NCBI RefSeq assembly: GCF_900143515.1
Contig: NZ_FSQT01000002.1
Coordinates: 1,737,501 to 1,801,500 of the forward strand
Reading direction: 5' to 3'
Source of the DNA: Micromonospora cremea
GTDB taxonomy: Bacteria > Actinomycetota > Actinomycetes > Mycobacteriales > Micromonosporaceae
DNA: 64,000 nucleotides
Shown here: one piece after another, positions 9,986-18,395 of the stretch
Position numbering within the stretch: position 1 is the stretch's first letter
How the letters are laid out: each line of letters begins with the position of its first letter
Made by a program: the position numbers and the translations under genes
The notes under the pieces: model-generated
Told to the model about the DNA's origin: nothing
Databases searched by the model: none
Seen by the model: the letters and a program-made list of their open reading frames with translations, nothing else

Positions 9986-10962
9986 GCGGCCACCTCCCGG
10001 CTCGTGTCGGCGAGCACACCGAGCAGCGACTGCGCGTCCACCGGCCGCAGCCGGCCGGCGGCGATCGCCCGGTCGGCGGTACGCCGGGCCAGCGCCAGGT
10101 AGGCGGGAACGGACTCCGGGGCGGTCGCGGCCAACCGGGCCAGATGCCGCTGGACCGTGCCCGCGTCACCGCGCGAGACCGGGCCGGTCAGCGCGTCGTC
10201 GCCGAGCCGCAACGCGTTCTCCAGGGCGGCCCGCAGCAGCGGGGCCAGCACCTTCTCCGGCCGGGCCACCCCGGCGTCCCGCAGCCGGTCGGTCGCCTCG
10301 TTCACGAGGGTCACCAGGTGGTTCGCGCCGTGCGCCAGAGCGGCGTGGTACAGCGGGCGGTCGGCCTCGCCCACCCACTCGGGCACGCCGCCGAGATCGG
10401 CGACCAGCCGGGCGGCCAGTGGGCGCAGCTCCGCCGGTGCCGTCACCCCGTACGAGATGCCGGCCAGCCGGGTCAGGTCGTCCGGCGTACCGGTGAAGGT
10501 CATGGCCGGATGCAGGGCGAGCGGCCGAGCGCCCACCGCGGCAGCCGGTGCCAGTACGGCCAGCCCGTGCGCGCCGGAGGTGTGCGCGACCACCTGGCCC
10601 GGGCGCAGCGCGCCCCGGTCGGCGAGGTCGGCGACCACACCGGCCAGCGCGTCGTCCGGCACCGCGATCAGCAGCAGGTCGGCGGCGGCGTGGGCGACCG
10701 CGGCGACCGGGCGGCGGGGCACCTCGGGCAGCAGCAGGGCGAGCCGTGCGCGGCTGGCTCCGGAGCCGCCCGCGACGGCGACCACCCGATGGCCAGCGGC
10801 GGCGAGTGCGGCGCCCAGCACGGCACCGACCCGGCCGGCACCGATGACGCCAACGGTGAGCAGACGGGAGGTGACGGCAGCCGGGGCGCCGATGACGGCG
10901 CGATCCCGCGGTGCGGCGGGCCCCTGCGGGGCCGTCGGACGCGGGCGCAGCGGTGCGCTCAT
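9982..10962 (-). CDS. Rossmann-like DUF2520 dehydrogenase
   Basis: The 326-residue protein has an N-terminal Rossmann domain ([25 protein letters not shown]) and a helical C-terminal DUF2520 domain ([24 protein letters not shown]), the arrangement seen in 6-phosphogluconate dehydrogenase-like proteins next to panC in actinobacteria (Rv3603c-type). It has been proposed to act as a ketopantoate reductase in some genomes, but the substrate here is inference from the overlap with panC. The ATG at 10960-10962 is chosen because GAGGAC precedes it; an in-frame extension up to 11097 runs through the promoter and a palindromic repeat and is rejected. Confidence 0.88.
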   Translation of the reverse strand: MSAPLRPRPTAPQGPAAPRDRAVIGAPAAVTSRLLTVGVIGAGRVGAVLGAALAAAGHRVVAVAGGSGASRARLALLLPEVPRRPVAAVAHAAADLLLIAVPDDALAGVVADLADRGALRPGQVVAHTSGAHGLAVLAPAAAVGARPLALHPAMTFTGTPDDLTRLAGISYGVTAPAELRPLAARLVADLGGVPEWVGEADRPLYHAALAHGANHLVTLVNEATDRLRDAGVARPEKVLAPLLRAALENALRLGDDALTGPVSRGDAGTVQRHLARLAATAPESVPAYLALARRTADRAIAAGRLRPVDAQSLLGVLADTSREVAA

Positions 10963-11004
10963 GACGACGATCCAGTCCTCGAGAAGGGGTACCGGTCGAT
11001 CGCA

Positions 11005-11055
11005 AGTATGCGCCCGGCCTGCCGAACCGGGACAAGCATGTGTGAAAACGTTCAC
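11005..11055 (-). promoter_or_regulatory. Putative promoter and operator of the DUF2520-panC-panD operon
   Basis: On the minus strand a TTGTCC box (11030-11035) lies 19 bp from CATACT (11005-11010), about 42 bp before the DUF2520 start. Just upstream is GTGAA-N4-TTCAC (11042-11055), an inverted repeat of the type bound by LacI-family regulators. No regulator gene for it is seen nearby, so both calls rest only on sequence pattern. Confidence 0.35.
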
Positions 11056-11062
11056 CACCGAA

Positions 11063-11110
11063 GGAACGGCCCCTCGTTGACGCCTCCGGTTGTACAAGGG
11101 ACCCTTCCCA
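11063..11110. repeat. Palindromic element family B, copy 1
   Basis: Imperfect inverted repeat: arms around 11063-11078 (GGAACGGCCCCTCGTT) and 11093-11108 (TACAAGGGACCCTTCC). Its layout and arm sequence (GGCCCCT, ACAAGGG, CCTTCC) match the element inside the atuA-like gene at about 61424-61466. Here it sits between the pan promoter region and the phytase relic. Confidence 0.6.
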
Positions 11111-11115
11111 ACAAG

Positions 11116-11308
11116 TCAGCGGCCGGGGTGCAGAAGACCAGCGTCGAGGAACTTGACCTTGGTGTCCGTACCGGCCTCGCCGTCCTCGTCCGGGATGTTT
11201 TGGCTGTCGTGCACCACCAGCAGGCCACCCGGGTACCCGAGCAATCGCCGGGAGGCCGGCCAGCAGCAGCGGTACGACCACCAGCGCGGGGATCACGAGT
11301 CGTCCCAT
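11116..11308 (-). pseudogene. Relic of a secreted beta-propeller phytase-like gene
   Basis: The minus strand starts with an ATG at 11306-11308 encoding a clean signal peptide (MGRLVIPALVVVPLLLAGLP). In another frame it immediately continues as RLLGYPGGLLVVHDSQNIPD and ends TDTKVKFLDAGLLHPGR before a stop at 11116. The second part looks like the C terminus of bacterial 3-phytases (YPxGLLVVxDGxNxPxxDG...NFKFV). A full gene would be about 400 residues, so the middle has been lost and the ends joined out of frame. The family call is from memory of the C-terminal motif. The remains are too short to function. Confidence 0.55.
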
Positions 11309-11362
11309 GACCGCTGACCGTAGGGTCGGCACAGTGGCGCACCCTGAACGTGGAGTGAACTG

Positions 11363-12664
11363 ATGTCAATTCCCTGGCGGGACGCGATGAGCCGGGCCCT
11401 CTACGGGCCGGACGGCTTTTTCGTCTCCGGCACCGGACCGGCCGACCACTTCCGAACCAGCGTGCACGCCTCCCCAGTGTTCGCCGGCGCGCTGCTGCGC
11501 CTGATCGCGGAGGTGGACACCGCCCTGGGCCATCCGTCGCGGCTCGACGTGGTCGACGTCGGGGCTGGGCGGGGAGAACTGTTGCATGAGCTGCTGCGAT
11601 CCATCGAAGACGCCGCCGGGTTCGCGGTGGGGGTTTCCGGGGAGCCCACCCGCTCCGGGCGGTCAGGCTTGATCCCTCCGCGGGCGGGCTCCCCGGAAAC
11701 CCTGACTTCCACGGCCTCCGCCCGTCGGTCGCCCGACGATCCGTCGGCCGTCGCCGTTCGTCCGTCGCTCGCGGAACGGGTGCGATTCACGGCAGTCGAG
11801 CTGGCACCCCGCCCCGAGCATCTGCCAGAAAAGATCGAGTGGGTCTCCGAGATCCCTGCTGGGATCAACGGCGTGCTGCTGGCAACCGAGTGGCTGGACA
11901 ACGTTCCGCTGGACGTGGCGGTGCACACCGAGGACGACTGGCGATACGTGCTGGTCGATGCCGAGAACGGCGCGGAAACGATTGGTGAGCTGGTCAGTCC
12001 TGATGATCTCGACTGGTTGACCACATGGTGGACCAGACGCACGAGCCCTCGCCGTGCGGACCGTGACCCGAATCCGGCGGCGGCCGGAACGGCCGCGACT
12101 GGCGCAACCGAGTCGGGTTTCCGGGCAGCCCGGCCGGCGCAGGGATCAAGCCTGACCGCCCGGAGCCGGCCGGGCTGCCCGGAAACCCCCCACAGCAACC
12201 ACACACGAGCCGAGATCGGCCGAAGCAGGGACGAGGCCTGGGCGAACGCGGTGAGGAAGATCGAGCGGGGCATGGCGGTGGCCGTGGACTACGGACACCT
12301 GCGGGAGGAACGGCCGGTGGACGGGACGCTGACCGGGTACCGGGGAGGGCGACAGGTACCGCCGGTGCCGGACGGGTCGGCTGACGTGACCGCGCACGTG
12401 GCCATGGACTCGGTCGCCTCCGCCGGTGCGGCGGTCGCCCGGTGCGCGTACTCCCTGGTCTCCCAGCGGGAGGCGCTGCGGGCGCTCGGGGCCGACGGTG
12501 GCCGACCGCCGCTGAGCCTGGCCGGCACCGACCCGGGCGGGTACGTGCGGGCGCTGGCCGCCGCGTCGGCGGTGGCCGAGCTGATCGACCCGGCGGGGCT
12601 CGGCGGGCACTGGTGGCTGCGCCAACCGGTCGGCATCCCGCTCGGTCCGGCCGTGGCACGATGA
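11363..12664 (+). CDS. MidA/NDUFAF7-like SAM-dependent methyltransferase with palindromic insertions
   Basis: MidA (human NDUFAF7) is an arginine methyltransferase needed for complex I assembly; it modifies the NuoD/NDUFS2 subunit. The 433-residue product shows the family N terminus ([15 protein letters not shown]), [18 protein letters not shown] and SAM motif [17 protein letters not shown]; later come [12 protein letters not shown] and [15 protein letters not shown]. Two stretches are foreign to the family, at residues ~90-114 and ~222-285. Each contains a near-perfect palindrome (11631-11702 and 12115-12188) read in frame. The ATG at 11363 has GGAGTG upstream. The stop overlaps the nuoD start (ATGA), which supports a joint role. 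Methylation of NuoD here is inference. Confidence 0.85.
   Translation: MSIPWRDAMSRALYGPDGFFVSGTGPADHFRTSVHASPVFAGALLRLIAEVDTALGHPSRLDVVDVGAGRGELLHELLRSIEDAAGFAVGVSGEPTRSGRSGLIPPRAGSPETLTSTASARRSPDDPSAVAVRPSLAERVRFTAVELAPRPEHLPEKIEWVSEIPAGINGVLLATEWLDNVPLDVAVHTEDDWRYVLVDAENGAETIGELVSPDDLDWLTTWWTRRTSPRRADRDPNPAAAGTAATGATESGFRAARPAQGSSLTARSRPGCPETPHSNHTRAEIGRSRDEAWANAVRKIERGMAVAVDYGHLREERPVDGTLTGYRGGRQVPPVPDGSADVTAHVAMDSVASAGAAVARCAYSLVSQREALRALGADGGRPPLSLAGTDPGGYVRALAAASAVAELIDPAGLGGHWWLRQPVGIPLGPAVAR
11631..11702. repeat. Palindromic element family A, copy 1 (inside midA-like CDS)
   Basis: A 72-bp hairpin: the left arm starts GGGTTTCCGGGGAGCCC and the right arm ends GGGCTCCCCGGAAACCC, with 22 of 23 stem positions complementary. 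The loop contains GGGCGGTCAGGCTTGATCCC. The length is 24 codons, so the reading frame is kept. Confidence 0.9.
12115..12188. repeat. Palindromic element family A, copy 2 (inverted, inside midA-like CDS)
   Basis: A 74-bp hairpin with a perfect 24-bp stem (GGGTTTCCGGGCAGCCCGG... and its complement). The 26-nt loop, read on the minus strand, matches the loop of copy 1 at 25 of 26 positions, while the stem sequence differs from copy 1 but stays fully complementary. It lies in the opposite orientation to copy 1. Confidence 0.9.
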
Positions 12665-13848
12665 CGGGCATGACCACCGACGCCGGGGACCTCCGTGAAC
12701 TGACCGTCGGCACCGGGGCCGGCCTGGTCGCCGGCACCGGCGATCAGCAGCTCGGCACCGACATGGTGCTGAACATTGGCCCGCAGCACCCTTCCACCCA
12801 CGGCGTGCTGCGGCTGAAGCTGGTGCTCGACGGCGAACGGGTGATCGCCTGCGAACCGATCATCGGCTACATGCACCGGGGCGCGGAGAAGCTCTTCGAG
12901 GTGCGCGACTACCGGCAGATCATCGTGCTGGCCAACCGGCACGACTGGCTCTCGGCGTTCTCCAACGAGCTGGGTGTCGTGCTCGCGGTGGAACGGCTGA
13001 TGGGCATGGAGGTGCCCGAGCGGGCCACCTGGCTGCGGATGGCACTGGCCGAGCTGAACCGGGTGCTCAACCACCTGATGTTCCTCGGCTCCTACCCGCT
13101 GGAGATCGGCGCGATCACACCGGTCTTCTACGCCTTCCGGGAGCGGGAGACCATCCAGGCGGTGATGGAGGAGGTCTCCGGCGGCCGGATCCACTACATG
13201 TTCAACCGGGTGGGCGGCCTCAAGGAGGAGGTGCCGTACGGCTGGACCGGCCGGGCCCGCGCGGCGATCGGCGAGGTACGCCGGCGGCTGCCCGACCTGG
13301 ACCACCTGATCCGGCGCAACGAGATCTTCCTGGCCCGGACGGTGGGCGTGGGGGTGCTCTCCGCCGCGGACGCCGCCGCGTTCGGCGCGTCCGGGCCGGT
13401 GGCCCGGGCCTCCGGGCTCGACCTGGACCTGCGCCGCGACGATCCCTACTTGGCCTACGACCAGTTGGACGTGCCGGTGGTCACCCGCACCGCCGGAGAC
13501 TGCCACGCCCGCTTCGAGGTGCTGCTCGACCAGGTGTACGCCTCGCTGGACCTCGCCGAGCAGTGCCTGGACCGGGTGGACCGGCTGACCGGGCCGATCA
13601 ACACCCGCCTGCCCAAGGTGCTCAAGGCGCCGGAGGGCCACACCTACGCCTGGACCGAGAACCCGCTCGGCATCAACGGCTACTACCTGGTGTCCCGGGG
13701 TGAGAAGACGCCCTGGCGGTTGAAGCTGCGCACCGCGTCGTACGCCAACGTGCAGGCACTGGCCACCCTGCTCCCCGGTTGCCTGGTGCCGGACCTGATC
13801 GCCATCCTCGGCTCGATGTTCTTCGTGGTCGGGGACATCGACAAGTGA
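12661..13848 (+). CDS. nuoD: NADH-quinone oxidoreductase subunit D (solitary)
   Basis: NuoD is the 49-kDa-type subunit of respiratory complex I that, with NuoB, forms the quinone site near cluster N2. The 395-residue protein is complete: [77 protein letters not shown] and the C-terminal [25 protein letters not shown]. The arginine of the HRGAEK motif (Arg73 by this start) corresponds to the residue that is dimethylated by NDUFAF7 in mitochondria. No other nuo gene is in the window, so it may be a second NuoD paralogue or work with another complex. The ATG at 12661 overlaps the preceding stop; a second ATG at 12670 is possible. Confidence 0.93.
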   Translation: MTGMTTDAGDLRELTVGTGAGLVAGTGDQQLGTDMVLNIGPQHPSTHGVLRLKLVLDGERVIACEPIIGYMHRGAEKLFEVRDYRQIIVLANRHDWLSAFSNELGVVLAVERLMGMEVPERATWLRMALAELNRVLNHLMFLGSYPLEIGAITPVFYAFRERETIQAVMEEVSGGRIHYMFNRVGGLKEEVPYGWTGRARAAIGEVRRRLPDLDHLIRRNEIFLARTVGVGVLSAADAAAFGASGPVARASGLDLDLRRDDPYLAYDQLDVPVVTRTAGDCHARFEVLLDQVYASLDLAEQCLDRVDRLTGPINTRLPKVLKAPEGHTYAWTENPLGINGYYLVSRGEKTPWRLKLRTASYANVQALATLLPGCLVPDLIAILGSMFFVVGDIDK

Positions 13849-13870
13849 CCCCGAGCGAATCGGCCGCCGG

Positions 13871-15631
13871 TCAGTGCCAGCGGTCGGTGGCCGGGGCGCC
13901 TCCGGCGCGCGGCACGTCGTCCTGCGGCGGGTAGCCGTACCGCTCGTCGACCCGGCGCCGGCCGGTCCGTTCCGGTGCGGGCTCCGCCTGGTGGCCCCGC
14001 TGGCGCGGCGGACGCCACTCGTCCGGCACCGGCACGCCGCCCACCGGCAGCGCCGGCCGGTCCGCCGGCTCGTCCCGCCAACCGCCGTCGCGGTCGTAAC
14101 GGCGCACCGGCTCGTCCCGGGGGTACGGCTCGCGCTCGTCGTACCGGCGCGGCTCGTCGTAGCTGCGCGCGTCCTCGTGGCGGCGGGGCTCCTCGTGGCG
14201 GACGGAGGCCCAGCGGTCGGCCACCCGGTACTCGGCGCCCGTGGCGTCGGCGTGCACCTCGGCCCGGCGCTCCCCGACCCGCAGCTCACGGCCGTTCTCG
14301 TCGTCCCGCACGGCGGCCCACCGGTCACCGGCCCGCAGCTGCGACCAGTACTCACCGGTGTCGTCCGCCCGCAGGGCCGGTCCGGGCTGCGGCACGGCGG
14401 TGGCCCGGTCGGGTTCGCGCTCCTCCGACCAGCCACGATCGTCGGGGCCCGCCCACGAATCCGGCTGCCTCCGGTCCGCGACGGGCTGCGGCCGGGCCCC
14501 CCGAACGGACTCGTCGGGCCGGGGGTACGCCTCGCGCGGATCAACCCACTCCGGCTCGTCGCGGCGGTCCGCCCAGCCGTGCTCGTCACCGTCCGGGCCG
14601 GGCCCACCCCGCTCGGCCCCCCAACCCGATCTGTCCCGCGAGCCGGTCCGGCCGGGCTCACCACGGGTCGCGGCCTGCGCGCCCCGGGACCGCTCCTCCG
14701 CGCTGCCGCCCGGGGTCCACTCCTGCGCCGGCGCGGTCCACTGGCCGGCGTACCCACCGCCGTACCGCCCACCCGGCTCGGCCGGACCGCCGTCGACAAC
14801 GGTGTGCCGGGTGGTGACGTGCACCGTCTCGGTGTGCCGCACCACGCCGACCGGACGGTGCACCGACTCGGGGCGGTCGTGCTCACGAGGGCGGGGCACG
14901 GAGCCGTACCCGGCGGCCGGCCGCTCCGCGCCGTACCCGGCGGCTGGCCGCTCCGCGCCGTACGGCCCGGGGGCCGGTGGCTCGGCGCCGTAGAGCCCGC
15001 CGCTGACCGGCGGCTCGGCGCCGGCGTCGGGGGCCTCCGGGTGGTACGCCGGCTCACCATCGTCCGCGCGCTCGGGGCGGCCCCACCGGGCACCGGTGTG
15101 CTCCGGGGGCGACACCCGGCCTCGGCCCGCCGGGGCGTCGCCGGGCACCGACACGCGGCTGCGGACGGCCGGGGCATCGTCGACCGGCTCGCCGGCCGGC
15201 ACCCGCGCCCGGCCGGCACCCGCCGGTTCGGCGGCCGGGGCGGCGCCGGGGAGCGCGGCGCCGCTGGCGTCGAGGCGGCGGCGGACGGCGGCGACGCCCT
15301 CCTGTGCCCGCTGCGCCTGGTCGAGCGCCTGGTTACCGCGCTGTGCGGCGGCGACGATTTCGGCGCGCAACTCCCGGCGGAGCTCCTCGATCTCGTCCAG
15401 GAGCTCATCGGCCTGTGCCGAGGCGCCGTCGCCGTCCGGCCGCAGCGCGATGGAGAGGCCGATCAGCACCACCGCCAGGATGGCGAGCACCGCCGCGAAG
15501 CGCAGCGGCCCGTTGCCGTCGGCGACCAGCAGGATCAGCGCCGCCACCGGGGCGAGGGCCACGCCGGCCCAGAAGAGCATGGTCAGCAGCGGCGGTTGAC
15601 GCCGGGCATCGGGGGCGACCGGGGCTGGCAT
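13871..15631 (-). CDS. Membrane protein with coiled coil and long Arg/Asp-rich disordered tail
   Basis: I do not recognise this 586-residue protein. Two membrane helices lie near the N terminus (LLTMLFWAGVALAPVAALIL and FAAVLAILAVVLIGLSIAL), followed by a short coiled coil rich in Glu/Arg (ADELLDEIEELRRELRAEIV...LDQAQRAQEGVAAVRRRL). The remaining ~450 residues are disordered and rich in Arg, Asp, Glu, Gly, Pro and Tyr. A nine-residue motif recurs three times (RAGDRWAAV, RVGERRAEV, RVADRWASV), and a GYGAERPAA unit is tandemly repeated, matching a 27-bp DNA repeat. It is convergent with nuoD (22 bp apart). A role as a cell-envelope scaffold is possible, but nothing shows it. Confidence 0.75.
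   Translation of the reverse strand: MPAPVAPDARRQPPLLTMLFWAGVALAPVAALILLVADGNGPLRFAAVLAILAVVLIGLSIALRPDGDGASAQADELLDEIEELRRELRAEIVAAAQRGNQALDQAQRAQEGVAAVRRRLDASGAALPGAAPAAEPAGAGRARVPAGEPVDDAPAVRSRVSVPGDAPAGRGRVSPPEHTGARWGRPERADDGEPAYHPEAPDAGAEPPVSGGLYGAEPPAPGPYGAERPAAGYGAERPAAGYGSVPRPREHDRPESVHRPVGVVRHTETVHVTTRHTVVDGGPAEPGGRYGGGYAGQWTAPAQEWTPGGSAEERSRGAQAATRGEPGRTGSRDRSGWGAERGGPGPDGDEHGWADRRDEPEWVDPREAYPRPDESVRGARPQPVADRRQPDSWAGPDDRGWSEEREPDRATAVPQPGPALRADDTGEYWSQLRAGDRWAAVRDDENGRELRVGERRAEVHADATGAEYRVADRWASVRHEEPRRHEDARSYDEPRRYDEREPYPRDEPVRRYDRDGGWRDEPADRPALPVGGVPVPDEWRPPRQRGHQAEPAPERTGRRRVDERYGYPPQDDVPRAGGAPATDRWH
14903..14956. repeat. 27-bp tandem repeat, two units
   Basis: Two adjacent 27-bp units (14903-14929 and 14930-14956) differ at one base and encode a nine-residue repeat (YGAERPAAG, read from any point) in the disordered tail of the 13871-15631 protein. 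Confidence 0.85.
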
Positions 15632-15687
15632 GGCTGTGCAGCCTACCGAGGATCTCCAGCTGAGGGAACGGGGTCCCGGGAAGCGCG

Positions 15688-15720
15688 GACGCCCCCGCCC
15701 CGGGTGGGGGCGGGGGCGTC
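15688..15720 (-). terminator. Terminator of the osmolyte transporter operon
   Basis: A perfect 14-bp G/C stem (15688-15701 against 15707-15720) with a 5-nt loop starts 21 nt beyond the substrate-binding protein stop and precedes the next minus-strand gene. Confidence 0.75.
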
Positions 15721-15741
15721 GTCAGCACGCCACGAGGTGGC

Positions 15742-16746
15742 TCAGCTGGTGGCGAAGGCGCCGTCCGACGAGAAGATCAGGCCCACGCTGATGGCGCCGG
15801 TGCGCAGCCCGTTCTTGGTCAGCGGGCCGCCCTGGTCCAGTGAGGAGAACGAGCCCACCGACAGCCCGTACGTCTTCTCCAGGCCCGGCTTGCAGAACGG
15901 GCGCTGCTGGCACTCCGGCGGACCGCCCAGCACGGTCGCGTTGCCCGAGCACTTCGCGGCCAGCTCGGACAGGGTCCGCACGCCGTACTTGTCGGCGAAG
16001 GCCTGCGTGACCGCGAAGGCGTTCTGGTTCTGTGCGGCGGCCGCGGTGCCGAAGGTGATGCCCACCTTGTCGCCTTCGGCCTTCAGCGCGGTCACGGTCT
16101 TGTTGATGTCGGGCGAGGAGACCGGCTGGGCGTTGGGGCCGTTGGCCTTGGTGTTGAGGAACTCCGCCATGGTCGCCGCGTACTCCGGGACGACCTGGAC
16201 CTCGCCCTTCTCCAGCGCCGGCTCGTAGAGCTCCCGGTTGCCGATCTGCTGCACCTTGACCTGGTAGCCGGCGGCGGTGAGCGCGATCCGGTACAGCTCG
16301 CCCAGGGTCTGGCTCTCGGCGAAGTTGCCGGCACCCACCACGATCTCGCCGCCCGGGCCCTTGGCGATGCCCGCGGTGACGTTGTTGGCCGACGCGAACT
16401 CCTCGGCCGCCACCTTGGGGGTCTTGCGGTCGTCGGTGACGGCCTTGTTGAGCTGGATCAGCTTCGGCGTGTCGAGCGCGGCCGAGACCTTGTCCAGCGC
16501 GGCGATCAACTGCGGGTTGGAAACCTTGCTGTTGACCGCCGGGATGACGTTGTCGGAGTTCTGGAGCTTCTTGTCGTCCTGCAATGCGATGAGCTGCTGC
16601 CCGGCGACCGGGGCGCACCCGGCCCCGGAGGCGCCCTGCTGAGGAGCGTCGGTGCCGGACGAGCCGGCATCACCACACCCGGTCAGAAGCCCTGCCGCGG
16701 CGACGACGCCGATCGCGCCGATCGCCAGACGTGTACGTGCGCGCAT
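15742..16746 (-). CDS. Glycine betaine/choline-type ABC transporter substrate-binding lipoprotein
   Basis: This is the extracellular binding protein of an OpuC/OsmU-type osmoprotectant importer. The 334-residue precursor has a lipoprotein signal (LAIGAIGVVAAAGLLTGC) and OpuAC-domain features: VVGAGNFAESQTLGELYRIAL, VVPEYAATMAEFL and VTQAFADKYGVRTLSELA. An extra N-terminal region of about 90 residues (LIALQDDKKLQNSDNVIPA..., NPQLIAALDKVSAALDTPKL) resembles a partial duplication of the binding domain. The ATG at 16744-16746 starts the signal peptide. It lies 226 bp after the second permease, so it may have its own promoter. The hairpin downstream ends the operon. Confidence 0.9.
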   Translation of the reverse strand: MRARTRLAIGAIGVVAAAGLLTGCGDAGSSGTDAPQQGASGAGCAPVAGQQLIALQDDKKLQNSDNVIPAVNSKVSNPQLIAALDKVSAALDTPKLIQLNKAVTDDRKTPKVAAEEFASANNVTAGIAKGPGGEIVVGAGNFAESQTLGELYRIALTAAGYQVKVQQIGNRELYEPALEKGEVQVVPEYAATMAEFLNTKANGPNAQPVSSPDINKTVTALKAEGDKVGITFGTAAAAQNQNAFAVTQAFADKYGVRTLSELAAKCSGNATVLGGPPECQQRPFCKPGLEKTYGLSVGSFSSLDQGGPLTKNGLRTGAISVGLIFSSDGAFATS

Positions 16747-16972
16747 GTGCCCGCCTTCCGTGTCCCGGCGCGACCCAGTCCGGGCCGGCCGCGTGTCCGA
16801 CGGGCGATCCTGACTGTCGGCCGCCCGCGAATGTCCACCCAACATCCTCCGCGACCGACCGACAACCTGAGGTGGAGTTCGTCACCGCATCGTCACCGGC
16901 CGGCTCGCTGCCGGTGGCCGGGCCCGCGACCGCTCACCCGAACGGGTCGTCCGTCGGACGAGCCGGGGCAGA

Positions 16973-17710
16973 TCAGGCGCGGCCGGTGGCGTCAGCGGGC
17001 CGGGGCCGCCCCGCGCGCTGCCGGTCGCGCCGCAGCGGACGGGGGGTGATCAGCCGTTCGACGCCGCCCAGGACCACCTCGGCCAGCAACGCGAGCCCGG
17101 CCACCAGCACGCCGCCGGCCAGGATCTGACCCCCGCCCACCGCGATGCTGAGGCCGAAGCCGGTACGGATGATCTCGCCGAGGCCGCCGCCGTTGACGAA
17201 CGACGCCAACGCGGTGGTGGCGATCACCTGCACGGCGGCGGTCCGGAACCCGGCGGCCAGGTAGGGCACCGCGAGCGGCAGTTCCACCCGCCGCAGCACC
17301 TGCCCGCCGGACAGACCCATCCCGCGGGCCGCGTCGAGCGCCTCCAGGTCCGCCTGGCGTACGCCGGTGTAGGCGTTGGCCAGCAACGGCGGAACGGCGA
17401 AGACGGCCAGCGCCACCACCACCGGCGTGCGGCCGAAGCCGAGGAACGTCAACGGCAGGATGGTCAGCAGCGCGAGGGTGGGGATGGCCAGGGTGGCGTT
17501 GGACACCAGCACCACCAGGCCACCACCCCGCCCGGTGTGCCCCAGCCAGAGTCCGAGCGGCCAGGCCACCAGGCAGCCGAGCGCCACCGCTGCGGCGGAG
17601 ATCTCCAGGTGCTCGCCGAGCCGGTCCAGGATGCCGCCGGGGTTGGTCCAGTTCAGCGGGTCGTTGAGCCACATCACCGCCTGCTGCACCGGGCTCGCTG
17701 CGGCACTCAC
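16973..17710 (-). CDS. Osmolyte ABC transporter permease (second)
   Basis: The 245-residue inner-membrane permease of the ProW/OpuCB-OpuCD family has about five to six membrane helices. The EAA loop, which contacts the ATPase, is visible as DLEALDAARGMGLSGGQVLRRVELPLAVPYLAAG. The start is a GTG at 17708-17710 that overlaps the stop of the other permease (GTGA), so the pair is translationally coupled and probably forms a heterodimeric channel. Downstream is the binding protein. Confidence 0.92.
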   Translation of the reverse strand: MSAAASPVQQAVMWLNDPLNWTNPGGILDRLGEHLEISAAAVALGCLVAWPLGLWLGHTGRGGGLVVLVSNATLAIPTLALLTILPLTFLGFGRTPVVVALAVFAVPPLLANAYTGVRQADLEALDAARGMGLSGGQVLRRVELPLAVPYLAAGFRTAAVQVIATTALASFVNGGGLGEIIRTGFGLSIAVGGGQILAGGVLVAGLALLAEVVLGGVERLITPRPLRRDRQRAGRPRPADATGRA

Positions 17711-18393
17711 CGGACGCCCCGGGCGGACCAGGGGGTGACCAGCCGGCCGACCAGGACCAGCAGCAGGTCCAGCAGCACCGCGAGCGCCACGCAGAGCACC
17801 GTGCCGGTCATGATCTCGGCCTTGTAGAGATTGTTCTGGAAGCCCGCGAAGATCAGCTGACCGAGCCCGCCGTGCCCGACCAGCACCCCCACGGTGACCA
17901 GCGCGACCGTCGACACGGTGGCCAGCCGCAGCCCGGTCATGATGCCCGGGATCGCCAGCGGCAGGTCGATCCGGAACAGCCGGCGCCACCGGCCGTAGCC
18001 CATCCCCTCGGCGGCATCGCGGACCTCGGGCGGCACCTGGTTGAGCCCCGCCACCACGTTGCGGACGATCAGCAGCAGCGCGTACAGGACCAACCCGACC
18101 AGCACGGTGGTGGCGCCGGTGCCCAGGTAGGGCGCGACGAACGCGAACAACGCCAGCGACGGAATGGTGTAGATCACGCCGGTGACGCCGAGGATCGGCC
18201 CGGCCAGCGGGCGGAACCAGTACGCGACCACGGACAACGGCAGGGCGATCAGCACCGCGATCAGCACCGCGCGCCCGGTGAGGGAGGCGTGTTCACCCAC
18301 CGCCGCGAGGATCGTGTCAGAGTTGTCCCGCACGTACTGCCAGGAGAACCAGGGGTTACCCGGGTCGGCCCGGTAGCTCAGGCGGAAGGACAT
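17707..18393 (-). CDS. Osmolyte ABC transporter permease (first)
   Basis: This 228-residue permease belongs to the same family as its neighbour (GVIYTIPSLALFAFVAPYLG, EAA loop EVRDAAEGMGYGRWRRLFRIDLPLAIPGI). The hydrophilic N terminus (SYRADPGNPWFSWQYVRDNSDTIL) precedes the first helix. The ATG at 18391-18393 lies only 2 bp from the divergent ATPase start, so one of the two promoters must lie inside the other gene, or the true start is at the in-frame GTG near 18333. No strong ribosome site precedes the ATG. Confidence 0.92.
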   Translation of the reverse strand: MSFRLSYRADPGNPWFSWQYVRDNSDTILAAVGEHASLTGRAVLIAVLIALPLSVVAYWFRPLAGPILGVTGVIYTIPSLALFAFVAPYLGTGATTVLVGLVLYALLLIVRNVVAGLNQVPPEVRDAAEGMGYGRWRRLFRIDLPLAIPGIMTGLRLATVSTVALVTVGVLVGHGGLGQLIFAGFQNNLYKAEIMTGTVLCVALAVLLDLLLVLVGRLVTPWSARGVR

Positions 18394-18395
18394 AC

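Noticed and set aside
12289..15408. 1039-codon minus-strand frame through nuoD
   Set aside because: It is antisense to nuoD and out of frame with the 13871-15631 protein; its Arg/Pro/Ser-rich residues are typical of a shadow frame.
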